Assembly (NCBI GenBank): GCA_030068075.1
Contig: CM057839.1
Location: forward strand, 18,641,167 to 18,705,166
Direction: 5' to 3'
DNA: 64,000 nucleotides
Source: Paguma larvata
Taxonomy: Eukaryota; Chordata; Mammalia; Carnivora; Viverridae
Shown here: piece after piece, positions 44,470-55,368 of the stretch
How the letters are laid out: each line of letters begins with the position of its first letter
Position numbering within the stretch: position 1 is the stretch's first letter
Made by a program: the position numbers and the translations under genes
The notes under the pieces: generated by a model
What the model was told of the DNA's origin: nothing
Seen by the model: only the letters and a program-made list of their open reading frames with translations
Database searches by the model: none

Positions 44470-45140
44470 ATAGAAAAAAACAGACATTGTCTGATTGAAA
44501 TTCTTTGAATTTCCTGCAGCTTGGTTTGTAGGTGTACATATGGCCAGTTTTGATAAATACACAATGTTTACTTGAAAAAGAATGTTCATTCTCCAGAGGT
44601 TGTTGCTTTGCTGCAAATTAGGTAAATTAGGTCAAGTGTGTTAAAAGTATTGTTCAAATTTTTTGTAAACTTAATGATTGTTTAGGTCTCTTTCTTTTCC
44701 CATTACTGGGGTATTTAAAATTTCTCACTATGACATTCTACTTCTCTTTACAGTCTGGCAATTTTTTGCAGTATATATTTTGATGGTTTATATTATTAGG
44801 CACATATAATTTTAGAGTTGTTTTATCTTCTTTATGGGGGAATGTGAAAGAACATCTTTTTTATGTGTAGTAATACTTCTCTTAAATTTTACTTTGTTAA
44901 TTTATGTGTACTAGTTTTTTTTGAACTAGTATTTGTATAGAATATATTTTTTTCATGCTTTCAATTTCAACCTTTCTTTGTCCTTTTAGTATCTTTATAA
45001 TGTGTCTTGTAAACAGTATTCATCTGGGATATTTTAAATCTAGTCTGATAGGATTTTTTTGTTATTGTTCTTGTTTATTTGTTTGTTTTGTTTTAGAGTA
45101 CTTAGTCCACTTACTTTTGTGTGTGTGGTTTTGTTGCTTG
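44470..45140 (-). repeat. old L1M, minus strand, first part
   Basis: TTAGGTCTCTTTCTTTTCCC, ATATATTTTGATGGTTTATATTATTAGGCAC and TGTCTTGTAAACAGTATTCATC are reversed L1M. It is interrupted at about 45140 by another L1 and appears to resume after 45705. Confidence 0.65.
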
Positions 45141-45144
45141 CTTT

Positions 45145-45705
45145 AAATTTTTTTACTGAGGTAACATTTATAGAGATGTTTATGTAATATGTAATATGAT
45201 GGGTTTTTACAAATGTAAACACCCACATAAACAGCATTTCAATCAAAACATAGAATCTTTCCACCATCCCAGAAAGTTCTGTTGGCACATTACAGGCAAT
45301 CTCCACTTGCACAGACATTTGTTCTAAGCTCTGATGCTGTAGATTAGATATGTATTTCATATAAATGAATTCTACAGTCGGTGAGCTTCTGTATATGGTT
45401 TCCTTTTTTCAACATGATATATACGATACAAATAGCACATTCTTTTTTTATTGCTGAGTAGACTTACATTGTATGACTATTTTCCTGTTGAGGTATCATT
45501 GAGTTATTTCCAGTTTTGTATATTATGAATAAGGTTGTTATACACATTTGTATGTACATACATTCCTACTTCTTTTGGGAGAAATACAAACAGTGTGAAA
45601 CTTTTGGCTCATAGGATAAAGGTACACTTAATAAGAAATTATCAAAAAGTTTTCCAAAGCCATTGAACTGCTTTATACTTGTACTAGGCCACTTACATGT
45701 GATGT
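45145..45705 (-). repeat. L1M 3' region, minus strand, nested in older L1
   Basis: It starts at TTTTTTTACTGAGGTAACATTTA and runs through AAACACCCACATAAACAGC, TTTATTGCTGAGTAGACTTAC, GAGTTATTTCCAGTTTTG and CAAAAAGTTTTCCAAAGCC. This is reversed L1 3' UTR and ORF2 end placed inside other L1 sequence. Confidence 0.8.
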
Positions 45706-45714
45706 AATTATGGA

Positions 45715-46914
45715 TACATTTGACATTGACTCTATCATCTTACTCTTTGTTTTCTATTTGTTCTGACTGTTCTATGTCTTTTTCTGGTGGTTGGTTTTTT
45801 TGTTTGTTCATTTTTGTTTTTTGTTTTTGACATCCTTTGGATTTCATAAAATATTTTTAATCATCCCAGCTTATTCCTTTAAATTTTGGTTACATAGTAG
45901 TTAATTAATTATATTAGGAATCATAGCATATATCTTAGACCTACAAAAATCTAATATAGATAAAATCTTTCTCATTTTTTTAGACTATATAGGGATCTTA
46001 AAACTCTTTAATACCATTTACTGTCACCTTTTGCCTTTTGAGTTATTGTCGTCATGCATTTTAATTCTATAAAAACTTTTTAGTCACATAAGGTGAAATT
46101 ATTATAATTATTTTCAGTCAATATTCATTTAGGTTTACCCACATATTTAAGATTTCATTGCTTTTATTCTTTCGTGAGTTTCTGTGTTTCCATATAATTT
46201 TCCTTTTGCTTGAAAAAAGTTATTTTTAATATTTATTTTGTGCATGTCTGTTGGCAACAATTTGTTATTGTTTTGTTTAAAAATGTTTTTATATATCTTC
46301 ATTTTAGAAGAATATTTTCTCTGGTTAGAGATTTCTAGATTGGCTGGTTTTTCTTTTTTATCTTAAGAGATTTAATTTTATTGTTTTCTGATTTCCTTTA
46401 CATTTATTTCCTTTGAGAAATTTGTTATTATCCTTATAAGTAAAAGCTTATGATTTTTCTCTAGCTGGTCATATCTTTTCTATTTTTTTCCAGCAAATTT
46501 TAGTAATTTATCTAGGCGTGTTTTCTTTGTAGTTATCATACTTGAGGTTTTTATTACTTTTTGAATCTATGGTTTGATATTTTTTATTAGTTTTGAAGAC
46601 TTCTTGGCTATTACGTCTTCAATGTTTGGTTCTTTATCTTTTGTTCTTGTTTTTCACTTTGAGACTCTAATTACACATATATTAAATTTTGACATCTTGT
46701 CACATATTCTCAGTCTCTTTTCTAGTTTGTTCTCTCTATAATTTGGATATTTTTTTCCATGAACTTAATTTTCAGGTTATTTTCTCTCTTCCATTGTGTC
46801 TAACCTATTATTACACATAGCTATTGCATTCTCAATTTCATTTTATTACAATGTTTAGTTCTAGAGAGGTCATTTGCTTCCTTCTTTGAATAGATTTCAA
46901 TTTTTTAATTGTTT
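45715..46914 (-). repeat. old L1M, minus strand, second part
   Basis: TTCTATTTGTTCTGACTGTTC, TTGAGTTATTGTCGTCATGC, CTTTGAGACTCTAATTACACA and TTCTCAGTCTCTTTTCTAG follow the reversed order of old L1M. This continues the element begun at 44470. It is T-rich with no coding frame. Confidence 0.6.
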
Positions 46915-47272
46915 TAGTTTATTTATGCAGCTATAACAAGACTGGAGGCTTATATTTAAACAACACTGATTTATTTCTTACAGTTTTGAAAGTTGTGGAG
47001 TCCAAGATCAAATCTGTGGCAGATTTGGTGTCTGATAAGGGCCACTTCCTTGTTCATAGTGGCCATCTTCTCACTGCATTCTCACATGGTAGAAGGGGCA
47101 AGGCAGCTCTCTGGAGGCTCCTTTTTAAGGGCACTAATTCCATTCATGAGCACTCCACCCTCATGACCTAATCGCCTCTCAAAAAGCTCCACTTTCTAAT
47201 ACCATCACATTGGGAGTTATGTTTCAACATATGAGTTTTGGGAGGACACACACATTTGGCCTATAATACTTA
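46915..47272 (-). repeat. MLT1-type LTR (ERVL-MaLR), minus strand
   Basis: Reversed MLT1 order: TATGCAGCTATAACAAGACTGG, GATTTATTTCTTACAGTTTTG, GTCCAAGATCAAATCTGTGGC, CACATGGTAGAAGGGGCAAG, CATTCATGAGCACTCCACCC, then CATATGAGTTTTGGGAGGACAC. It is a solo LTR with no internal region, lying inside the old L1M, so that L1M is older. Confidence 0.9.
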
Positions 47273-47704
47273 TAAAAAATCTTCATTTTGCCTAATATTT
47301 TCTTAAATTACTGTAAAATATGTGCCTTATAACTTTGTTTATATTATATCTGCATTTATCATCTATTTTCTTTCCAGGTCTGACCAGATTGCTGGGTTCA
47401 CTTCTTTGTGCTTACCTTATTTCGAGAATCTTGGCCCCCTCAGGTCCTGGACTCCCAAGTTTTGGGTTCTTAGTCCTTTGACACTGAGAAGTGTCAAAGC
47501 TCTCCTCAGCTTCTCTGCCTCTTCATATCCACACTTTGCTAAATTTCTCAGCCTTTTTGTCTGTGTTGATTAGGCAGGCAGAAAGCTCAAGGGGAAAGTA
47601 GCATAAAATGTGAGGCTCATTCCAATGAATTTTTCTTCCCTTTGGGATCTTGGCTTCTTAAATTTGGCTTCCTTGAGAGCTCTATAAAATCTTCAAGCAG
47701 ACTT
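47273..47704. other. probable continuation of old L1M, then unannotated
   Basis: Bases 47273-47390 keep the T-rich reversed L1 character. Bases 47390-47704 are unique-looking, with no gene signal. Confidence 0.4.
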
Positions 47705-47887
47705 TTTTTTTTTTTTTTTTTTTTCCGAGAAAGAGGCAGAGGGAGAGAAAGAGGGAGAGAAAGAATCTTAAGTATGCTCCCCACTCACTGTGGAGCTGAT
47801 GTGAGACTCGATCCCATGACCCTGGGATCATGACCTGAGGTGAAATCAAGAGTTGGATGTTCAACCAACTGAGCTACCCAGGCACTC
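47705..47887 (-). repeat. older CanSINE, minus strand
   Basis: A long T-run tail, old-type body (AAGAATCTTAAGTATGCTCC) with TGTGAGACTCGATCCCATGACC, and head CAACTGAGCTACCCAGGCACTCC. CTTCAAGCAGACT (47691-47703) recurs as CTTCAAGCAGATT (47888-47900). Confidence 0.94.
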
Positions 47888-47900
47888 CTTCAAGCAGATT

Positions 47901-48410
47901 CTTAGAAAGTATTTTGTCAAGCTTGTCAAGTTTTTCTTGGTGAGAAACCAGTCTATCTTAGTCTGCCATAGACAGAGGTATTTACCTTAAATATTTATGG
48001 CAAAGCTAAATAACAATACCCACAGAACCCCTTGGGTTGGGCAATATGACTTTTCCCCCATGTGACTTTTGGCTTTGGGGCAGAGGCAAACTGAGATCAA
48101 GAAAAACCTGGTCAGCTATTTCTCCAAGTCAGCAATAAACAAAACTCAGAGCAAATCAAAGAAGTATGTCCTTGACCATTCCACCTCCCTAGAAAGAGCA
48201 GATGCTTGATAAATTCTAGAAAGAAGAAGCTATATTCTATGCATGAAAATGTCAAAACCCTTGAGTTTTTACAATATTCTTTTGTCTGATTGTTATATTA
48301 TAGAACTATTACAAAACATGAAGCAGCTCCTTCATATCTACAGAGAGAAGTGGAGAATGATATAATTACTTCATCAACTTGGACAATGTTTGGGCTATTA
48401 ATTAAATATC
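47901..48410. other. unannotated DNA
   Basis: No recognised repeat or gene. Confidence 0.45.
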
Positions 48411-48413
48411 TTG

Positions 48414-48600
48414 GGGGTGCCTGGGTGGCTTTGGTTAAGTGTCTGACTCTTGATTTTGGTTCAGGTCATGACCTCATGGTTGTGAGATCAAGCCCTATGT
48501 TGGGCATGGCGCCTGTGCTGGGCATGGCGCCTGCTTAAGATTCTCCCTCTTCCCCTTCCACATTCACTCATGCAAGCTCTTTCTCTCTCACACATACAAA
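48414..48600 (+). repeat. older CanSINE, plus strand, with internal 18-bp duplication
   Basis: GGGGGTGCCTGGGTGGC starts it. The body has CTCTTGATTTTGGTTCAGG. A unit TGGGCATGGCGCCTG occurs twice in tandem at about 48500-48534, and the element ends in CACATACAAAAAAAG. It is the old-type subfamily (ATTCTCCCTCT). Confidence 0.93.
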
Positions 48601-49085
48601 AAAAGAAAGATCTTCAAAATCAAATTCCCTGCTACTCCCCCAAACTCTCCAATATTTATTTGTATGTGTAAATTTAAATTTAGAGTAAATCAAGAGAAAT
48701 ACTGCGAACTACCGTTTCATCTTTAACTGGACTAAAATACTCTAAGAATCACTTTTTATTTTCTGAGTTTTCAGTTGTTTTCAAATAAGTAGCAAAAATG
48801 GAATTAGTAATACTAAACCATTAACTATAAAATTAACAAAACAGTTAATTAATCACTATAGAAATCAGAGTAACAGAATTAGAAAATAAGTTTATAAAGA
48901 CAAATACAGTTTCCTCATTTCCTTTTGGTTATAATGAATTCTATCTGTTAGTATCTTAATGTGTTATTACTTCTAAATTTTTCATTTTACTAGATTCTTA
49001 GGATTAACCTCAAAATCCTTAGAAAACGAAAACAGTAAAAATCAAATTTAAAATACTGTGAACCATTTAGTCATTAAGTATAACC
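48601..49085. other. unannotated AT-rich DNA
   Basis: Very AT-rich. No recognised repeat or gene. Confidence 0.45.
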
Positions 49086-49302
49086 TTTTTTTTTAAGTTT
49101 CTTTATTTATTTTGAAAGGTAGAGAAAGTGAGAAAAAGAGCAAGGGAGGGGCAGAGGGAGAGGGAGAGAGAGAATCCCAAGCAGGCTCCAGGCTCAAAGC
49201 ATGGAGCCTGATGTAGGGCCTGAGCTCATGAACTGTGAGATTGTGACCTAAGCCGAGATCAAGAGTTAGACCCTTAACCTTCACTGACTGAGCCACCCAA
49301 AT
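49086..49302 (-). repeat. CanSINE, minus strand
   Basis: T tail, GGGAGGGGCAGAGGGAGAGGG, AGAGAATCCCAAGCAGGCTCC, and a head with a few extra bases (CCTTCACTGACTGAGCCACCC). The outermost head is decayed. Confidence 0.9.
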
Positions 49303-50234
49303 GTTTTGAAATAAACATTTAAAAACATTCCAGTGTTGACTGTTTACACAGAAATTTTATTATACATTATAATTTAAAAATAAGATCTTATTCTAATTGT
49401 GGCAGGGAATTCTATTATTTAAACAACCCTGTAATAAATGCATAAAGAAAAAAATTCCTTTGGTAAAGTCAGCTATTCATTTTCATTTATGTTTTCCAAA
49501 TTTCAAATATATATTATTAATTTTTTAAGAGTGAAACATAACTACTTTAAAGCAGGTATAAATTATAAGTAATCGTGGCACTCTATTGAAGAAAGTTGAA
49601 TCATATTTGAGGTATATCACAGATTCTGAAAACACAATTAGAGACTTTGATATTAATAAATGCATATTTATCTGAATTAATATTTTGTATCTATAATCCT
49701 TTATGAGTTGGTTGTCAAGAGAGCTATCCCATAGGAGGGACACCTGTCTCCCTATGGTTCTGAGAGGCAGTCCTCAATATTCAACATGCCCTTAAATGTT
49801 GCAATAATATGAACTCATGTTTTAATCAGAAGGTTAAACACAGTCTTAAGGGCCTCTACTTCTAATTCTCTTTATTCGTTTTCCTGTGGTAGTTGTCGAA
49901 AGCCAGAACCCTGCAGGTTATTTTGCTCAGAAATGTTTAAGCCAGACTGCCAAAAACCTTTTCCTACAGCTTTCGAAAAACCATTTCTCAGATGTATAGG
50001 AACTCTTATTTGTCAAAAATCTGCATGAATCTAAAATTAAACACAACAACAGCAATTCATGTTGAAAAGAATTTATAAAAAAGGAAACCATGGCAACAGA
50101 ATCATTTATTTTTAACTGCACCAACCCTTATCTCTGCCTTCACCCCAAAACTAAGCACACTTAAGCCATAGCATTTCCAAGCTTTCTTATTCCCATTGTA
50201 ATTCTGTAAGAATCAAAAATAGCAACAGGAATTG
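49303..50234. other. unannotated AT-rich DNA
   Basis: No recognised repeat or gene. Confidence 0.45.
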
Positions 50235-50345
50235 TATTTATATGACTAAGTGCTGTGCAAGCCATGGTTCTCTTCATGTTTACTTGCTCACATCATCCTG
50301 CAAATAGCCTTTGAGGAACTGTGGTTGACAAGGGGAAGCTCAGGT
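50235..50345 (+). repeat. possible MIR fragment, plus strand
   Basis: TATATGACTAAGTGCTGTGC, TGTTTACTTGCTCACATCATCC and GAGGAACTGTGGTTGAC loosely follow MIR order. Heavily decayed. Confidence 0.4.
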
Positions 50346-52849
50346 AATTCATCCTACGGAGTCAGTGCCACTGTTAACTTGGGCAGGCTCTCTGGTGCGA
50401 AGTTTAGGGTTCTGATTTAATTACTCCAGGATTCTGCATCTTATCGGAAGTGAGCTGCCCATGCAGAGCAGGAGTGAATGTAACTACAGCATATTTCAAC
50501 ATAAGCTGAGCTTCCCTTGGCTCCTCTTTGTGCACGGAATCCAGACAGCTCTGTTTTTGCTCGCATTGCCTGAACATACATCACCATGCCAGAACTCACA
50601 CGATGTGTACGCTTTTCTGAAGCGAAGGATTACAAACTTCTGGCAAGGACTGTTTTGTCAAAATGTCTTAAAAGCACTCATCAGAAGTTTTTACACGTTT
50701 GATAACACTAAAAAAACCCCCACATTTTTATATGAATAATGTCAAATACAACTCATTTTCAAGATCAGTATATACTTGAAAATACAATATTCTCTTCTGA
50801 TAAATATCAACTAATAGCATCTGATGTCTGAAATGCGTTTTCCTGATTCCTTTGTCTGTTTTGATTTCTGTCAGCTCAGTTAGGGTGACGAAAGTAGGGT
50901 GTACAAAATAAAAGGTCCATGCCCCGTTGGGTTAAATCAGCTCTTCATCCCAGAAGAAGAGCCCTAAGAGAAACAAAGACTTCAGGTTTGAAGACCAATA
51001 CTTGGGTAACAGAAAAGGCACAAGAATATGTTTAAAGGCATGGAGGGCATTAACCCAAAAGTCAACTGAATGACATGGAAAAGTGATCTTATATTTTCTG
51101 GAATAAAAGGAAAATCTGATGGTTAAAAGGGCTTGATTATCTGTTAGCCACACTCAGTTAAATAGGAGACTGCGGGGAGGCTCAGTAAATTACTGGTTAT
51201 AACACGAGGAGAGTAGAGACATCGGTTCCTTATTGCTCCATTCTAACTTCTTATTCAGTTTGTTTCTGTGGTCCATTTCCCAGAATGCTCCCCATTAGGT
51301 TGGTCTGCAGGTCAATTTGCCTGACCTTGTTTCACCAGAGGTTTTCTGGAATATGAGCCAAAAGATTACCTGGTATATTTGCACAAAAGCTTTGGCAAAT
51401 TCTCACATAGATACTTGAAAGAATGAATATTTAACAATGACATTAAGTGTCTGGGTTTCTCTGAAGTAAAGGAAAACAAGAAAAACACTGTTTAGATGAT
51501 TTCTTTGAAAGAACACAAAGCCAAAAGTATATTGTTTTTTAGCTTCAGTACAGAGAAACAAAATCTTTCTCTCTTTGAAGAATTATGAGGAGAAAAGCAG
51601 GAATATCATGCAATTCCTCTATTTGTACAGATGCAGTTCCTTTATTTTCTATGATTGCTTCTTTGTTTCCAACATTTCCCATTTTTGGTAGCAGCTCTGA
51701 GGATTTATTCAGCAAATATTTATTTTGCTCCTATGAAGTCTGAGTCATTGCCCATGATGAATAAGAAGTGTAGAAGTCAGGCTGTAGAAGCAGAAAAACA
51801 TACGGGGACCCAGGTGTAAATAAGGTTTTGACTAGCTATCTTTTGGCATCCTTGGGAGACACACAAAAAGAAAGGTGCTTACTCAGCAATAAAAAAAATA
51901 ATAACAGCACTAAGGTAAAGAAAAAGGACAGATATTTTTCTTCTCCTACATTTTGTGGAATACTGCTAAATGACCATCCTTGAAACAAACCGAACTTGGA
52001 CACTATAATTCAATAAATGGATAACAAAAAAGAAAATACGATCTTTTCTGAGCCAACGGTCGGCTTTGTTATAGTCAAGCTTTATCAATTTGGCTACCGC
52101 TGCATCGAAAGACTTGCTAAGAAAGTTGGTAATTCTAACATTTTTTGTTATTTGGATATGACATTGGAAATTTATTAAACATATTTAGTAGGTAAGCAAG
52201 TGGCAGGGAAAATTTTGAAATATCTGAATGAATTGCCTATAGGCATCTGGTGTGTGCCTATTCTTGGAAGAAGGAAAGTATTTAAATTCTTTTCCATTGT
52301 AGGCAATCTGTTAGGGAAAGAATGCTGATGTTAGCAGAGGGAAATTTGAAGACTTGTACTCTAGTATTTCATTTGTAGCCAACCTCTTCCTAGCCTATGT
52401 GTTAAAGTGTCTGATGTACAACAGGTTAACAATAATAAATATGTGAGGCAGTCAAGGCAAACGGAAAAGCAGAGGAGAAAATAACTTGAGATTAAAGCCC
52501 AAGCAGGGATGGGAATGCAAGAGGTGTGAGTGTTATGTGGTGCTGCCCCTTTGCCAGGAGAGGGCTACTGATTTGCCCCCACGCTTTCTGGCCACCATCC
52601 TAAGTGGGGAACAAGTGGTTACATGATTCACATTGCCCATGAGCTAAATCTAGTGCAGTTATTCAGAAAAAGCATAATTACTCCTGGTGCTTAGACTTGA
52701 GAGAAGTTTCTCCCTCCCTTGGGTCCTCATGAAAAAGCCAATGAGTCATCTGGTGACGCTCCTGGAGAGTATCCTCACAGCGGGAGGGGACATTGCATGG
52801 AGGAACTGCCTCCTATCAGGCCTCTGGGGTCTGGCATCCTCTCAGTACT
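50346..52849. other. long unannotated stretch
   Basis: No CanSINE, L1 or LTR is recognised. A short segment at 51695-51790 resembles the old ATTCAACAAATATTTATT-type repeat. Open frames are short and featureless. Confidence 0.4.
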
Positions 52850-52955
52850 CAGTAAATGAAGTCACTTAACCTCTCAGGGACCAAGATGCTTCAACTGGAA
52901 AACAAGGGCCTGAGTGACCTCTTGGGCTCTGTCCAGCAGTAATATTCTGTTTCTT
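52850..52955 (-). repeat. MIR fragment, minus strand
   Basis: TGAAGTCACTTAACCTCTCAGG, GGAAAACAAGGGCCTGAGTGAC and TGTCCAGCAGTAATATTCTG are a reversed MIR-family pattern. Confidence 0.6.
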
Positions 52956-53041
52956 GCATTCTGATCATTAAAGTAGGTCCTTAAAAAGTTCTGCTTCCTA
53001 ACATTTTTCATCGTAGAAAGGTTGAATAGTCTTGAAATAAG

Positions 53042-53044
<3 letters not shown>

Positions 53045-53079
<35 letters not shown>
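53045..53079. repeat. GT microsatellite
   Basis: About 17 uninterrupted GT units. Confidence 0.96.
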
Positions 53080-53080
<1 letters not shown>

Positions 53081-53099
53081 TCAAAGTTTTTGCTCATTG

Positions 53100-53770
53100 A
53101 TCTACTGTGCTAGACAAGGTCCAGGACAGAAACGGAATCCACACCAGTAATTTGAAAAGGGAATATTTAATACAAAGAATTATTAACTGGTAGCAAGTGG
53201 GTAGCCAGCACTAAGAGGGGATAAAAGAGAACTCAAAGAATACATGAGGGCTGAGAAACAGTACCCAGTGAAGGAATGTCCTTGGAGTGTGGCATCTTCG
53301 GCAATGCTTAGACTTAGACTTCATTGGAGAGGGTGTAGCTAGACCCACTGATTGACAGAGAAGCTCACTGTATTGCCCAGGCCAGCTATCGTCACAGCCA
53401 GGTGGCAGGGGTTGGTGTGTAGGGAACTCAAGCAGGGACTGGCATTCAGAAAACCTTCCATTGGAGTCCCAGCAAAACTCAGTGAAGGGTGTGTCCCTCC
53501 CCACTACCCCTCTGCTCCCCTCTAGCAGCTGAGCTCTAGGAGCAAGAATACAGGAAGCAATCAAGTCAAAAGAAGTCTTTTCCACTGGTACTGACTCTCC
53601 TCTGAAACCCTCCACTGACAAAGCTTAACATGGTGCCAGCTGGCAAAGGAGAAGTCTGCATGGATTCCAAGTCCAGTATCACAAAGCAGGACAATAATGG
53701 GTGAATTTGGAGACTAGAGGCAAACTAATGGATAAATTGGCATATCTACCTTCCCCTAAGTCATTGAATT
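53100..53770. repeat. possible old interspersed repeat, unclassified
   Basis: The style of this segment (AATATTTAATACAAAGAATTATTAACTGG, then CCCAGCAAAACTCAGTG, CTCTAGCAGCTGAGCTC, AGCTGGCAAAGGAGAAG, GGTGAATTTGGAGACTAGAGG) recalls a common mammalian dispersed sequence. I cannot name the family. A 136-codon minus-strand frame (53211-53621) runs through it and has no recognisable domain. Confidence 0.35.
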
Positions 53771-54059
53771 CTTAAATGTGTAATATGCATATACAAATGT
53801 TCCTTATGCATTTTATGTTATAGTACATAAAGTGATGCACCTTACAATGTTCAAAGCGTTGGGATAAGAAACAGCGGCAGTGGGATTTAGGGCACTAGCA
53901 ATTTCTCCAGAAGTCCCGTGGGCAGTTGACAATGGGGGTTGTCAAATAAGCATAGTGTATTGCTATAATAACGGTAATATTCATGGAATACAAGTTTGTG
54001 ATTTAGAGCATCACAACAACACTCAGCCAGTCATCATCTGAAAAACAAGCCCAGATTTT

Positions 54060-54395
54060 GGGTAAATGCTAATTCATTCAGTCAGCCAACAGATATTTGA
54101 TAAATATCTATTATATGCTAGATGCTAGGGATACAGAGCAAGATAAAAAGCTTCAAAGAACTTACAGCGATAAGTGCTGTGAAGAAGATGCATGAGTGCT
54201 ATGAAAGCAAATTACAGGGAGACTTCACCTACTCAGGAAGATTGTGCAGAATTCTCAGGAAGCACAGCTGAGGGTGAGCTGAGAGGAGGAGTTAGTTGCC
54301 TAAGGGTAGGGTGTGGTGGAAAAAACGGAGTGCCAGGTATATCCTATGCAAAGACCCTATGATGGGAAAGAACATATATTCAAGGAACTGAAAGA
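54060..54395 (+). repeat. very old interspersed repeat, left part, unclassified
   Basis: ATTCATTCAGTCAGCCAACAG, ATATGCTAGATGCTAGGGATAC, ACTTACAGCGATAAGTGCTG and CAAAGACCCTATGATGGGAAAG follow a widespread decayed mammalian repeat. It seems to resume at 54899 after two insertions. Confidence 0.5.
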
Positions 54396-54399
54396 TCTG

Positions 54400-54645
54400 T
54401 GTGCCTGAAGCCGGGGATCATGGGAAGGGATCACTGAGGAAGACGAATTCTCCAGCTAACTGCCTTTGACTTCATCTGTGCCGAAGGCCCTTCTGGGTCT
54501 CCAGCCTACTGGTCCATCCTGCAGATTTGGACTTACGAGCCTCCATAATCATGCAGGCCAATTTCTCATAATAAATATCTGTATGTATCACATATCCTAT
54601 TGGTTCTATTCCTCTGGAGAATTCTGACTAATACAGATTTTGGCA
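54400..54645 (+). repeat. MLT1-like LTR (ERVL-MaLR), plus strand, 3' part
   Basis: GCAGATTTGGACTTACGAGCC, CCATAATCATGCAGGCC, AATTTCTCATAATAAATATC, CATATCCTATTGGTTCTATTCC, then GAGAATTCTGACTAATACAG, the usual 3' end of this LTR class. ATTTTGG follows, resembling the start of the internal region. The left boundary is vague. Confidence 0.6.
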
Positions 54646-54691
54646 GGTAGGAAAACACCATGCGGATACTTCTTAAGGATTTAATCACTGT

Positions 54692-54898
54692 GTCAATGGT
54701 TCTCAAATGGGGGCAATTTGGGAGACATTTAGCAACGTCTGGAGAAGGTTTTTGGTTGCCATCACTTGGGAAAGGTGATATTGGCATCTAGGGAGTAGAG
54801 ACCAGGCTAAACCTTCTAAAATGAATACACATAGTCCTCCGGCAACAACGAATTATCCCTTCTATATTGTCAACAGTAGCAAGGTTGAAAAATCCTGC
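54692..54898 (+). repeat. MER20 (hAT-Charlie)
   Basis: TCAATGGTTCTCAAATGGGGG, GGAGACATTTAGCAACGTCTGG, TTTTTGGTTGCCATCAC, TATTGGCATCTAGGGAGTAGAG, AACGAATTATCCC and AGGTTGAAAAATCCTG give nearly full-length MER20 in order. In placental mammals some MER20 copies act as enhancers in endometrium; nothing here tests that. Confidence 0.92.
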
Positions 54899-54970
54899 TC
54901 TCCCTGAATGGATAGCCATTGAAGTATTTTAAGCAGGACCGGGGTCAGGGGTTGGGGTAGCTGGTAGGAG
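54899..54970 (+). repeat. very old interspersed repeat, right part
   Basis: GATAGCCATTGAAGTATTTTAAGCAGGACCGGGG resembles the GCCATTGGAGGGTTTTGAGCAG phrase of the element begun at 54060, suggesting that the LTR and MER20 were inserted into it. Confidence 0.4.
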
Positions 54971-55350
54971 GAAAGAACAGTGACACCACTCTTTTGCATT
55001 TCAAAAATATCTCCATCTGGAGAAAGTCCATAGTAGATACACATTGTGATCAAAAGGGTCATAAGAAATACTGCTGTCATTGTTACCCTTCTAAAACCTT
55101 AAGTAAAATTCATTTGTTTACAATCTTTCATAGTGTTATTATTTTTTAATTATAGCTATAAAAATGGTGGACCCCATTCCTCAGGAAGAAAGAGAAAGTG
55201 AGTGACAGCATTATTCAAATGGCTTACCATAGGGGAAACAATTAAAAGATGGATAACGTTCATCCTTCAGTTATCTCATTCAAATAACATGTGTTACAGA
55301 TTTCTGTGAAATTAAGGAATTGATTTGTTTTCTATCAACTCAACTTTCAG

Positions 55351-55368
55351 ACTTAAAAACATTTCCAG
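55351..55368 (+). other. candidate 18-nt microexon
   Basis: A pyrimidine-leaning tract ending CAACTCAACTTTCAG (AG at 55349-55350) is followed by the 18 nt ACTTAAAAACATTTCCAG and then an ideal donor, GTAAGTATG. The length is a multiple of three. I found no neighbouring exon to fix a frame, and chance is a real alternative. Confidence 0.2.

Noticed and set aside
44955..45360. Open frames with membrane-like sequence in the T-rich L1 region
   Set aside because: They arise from T-rich reversed L1 sequence spanning the junction of two nested elements and have no gene support.
46915..47272. Endogenous retrovirus with coding capacity
   Set aside because: Only a solo MLT1-type LTR is present, with no primer-binding site or internal genes. 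MaLR elements are non-autonomous.
53211..53621. 136-codon minus-strand open frame
   Set aside because: It runs through a probable old dispersed repeat, has no recognisable domain, and shows no start-site or splice support.
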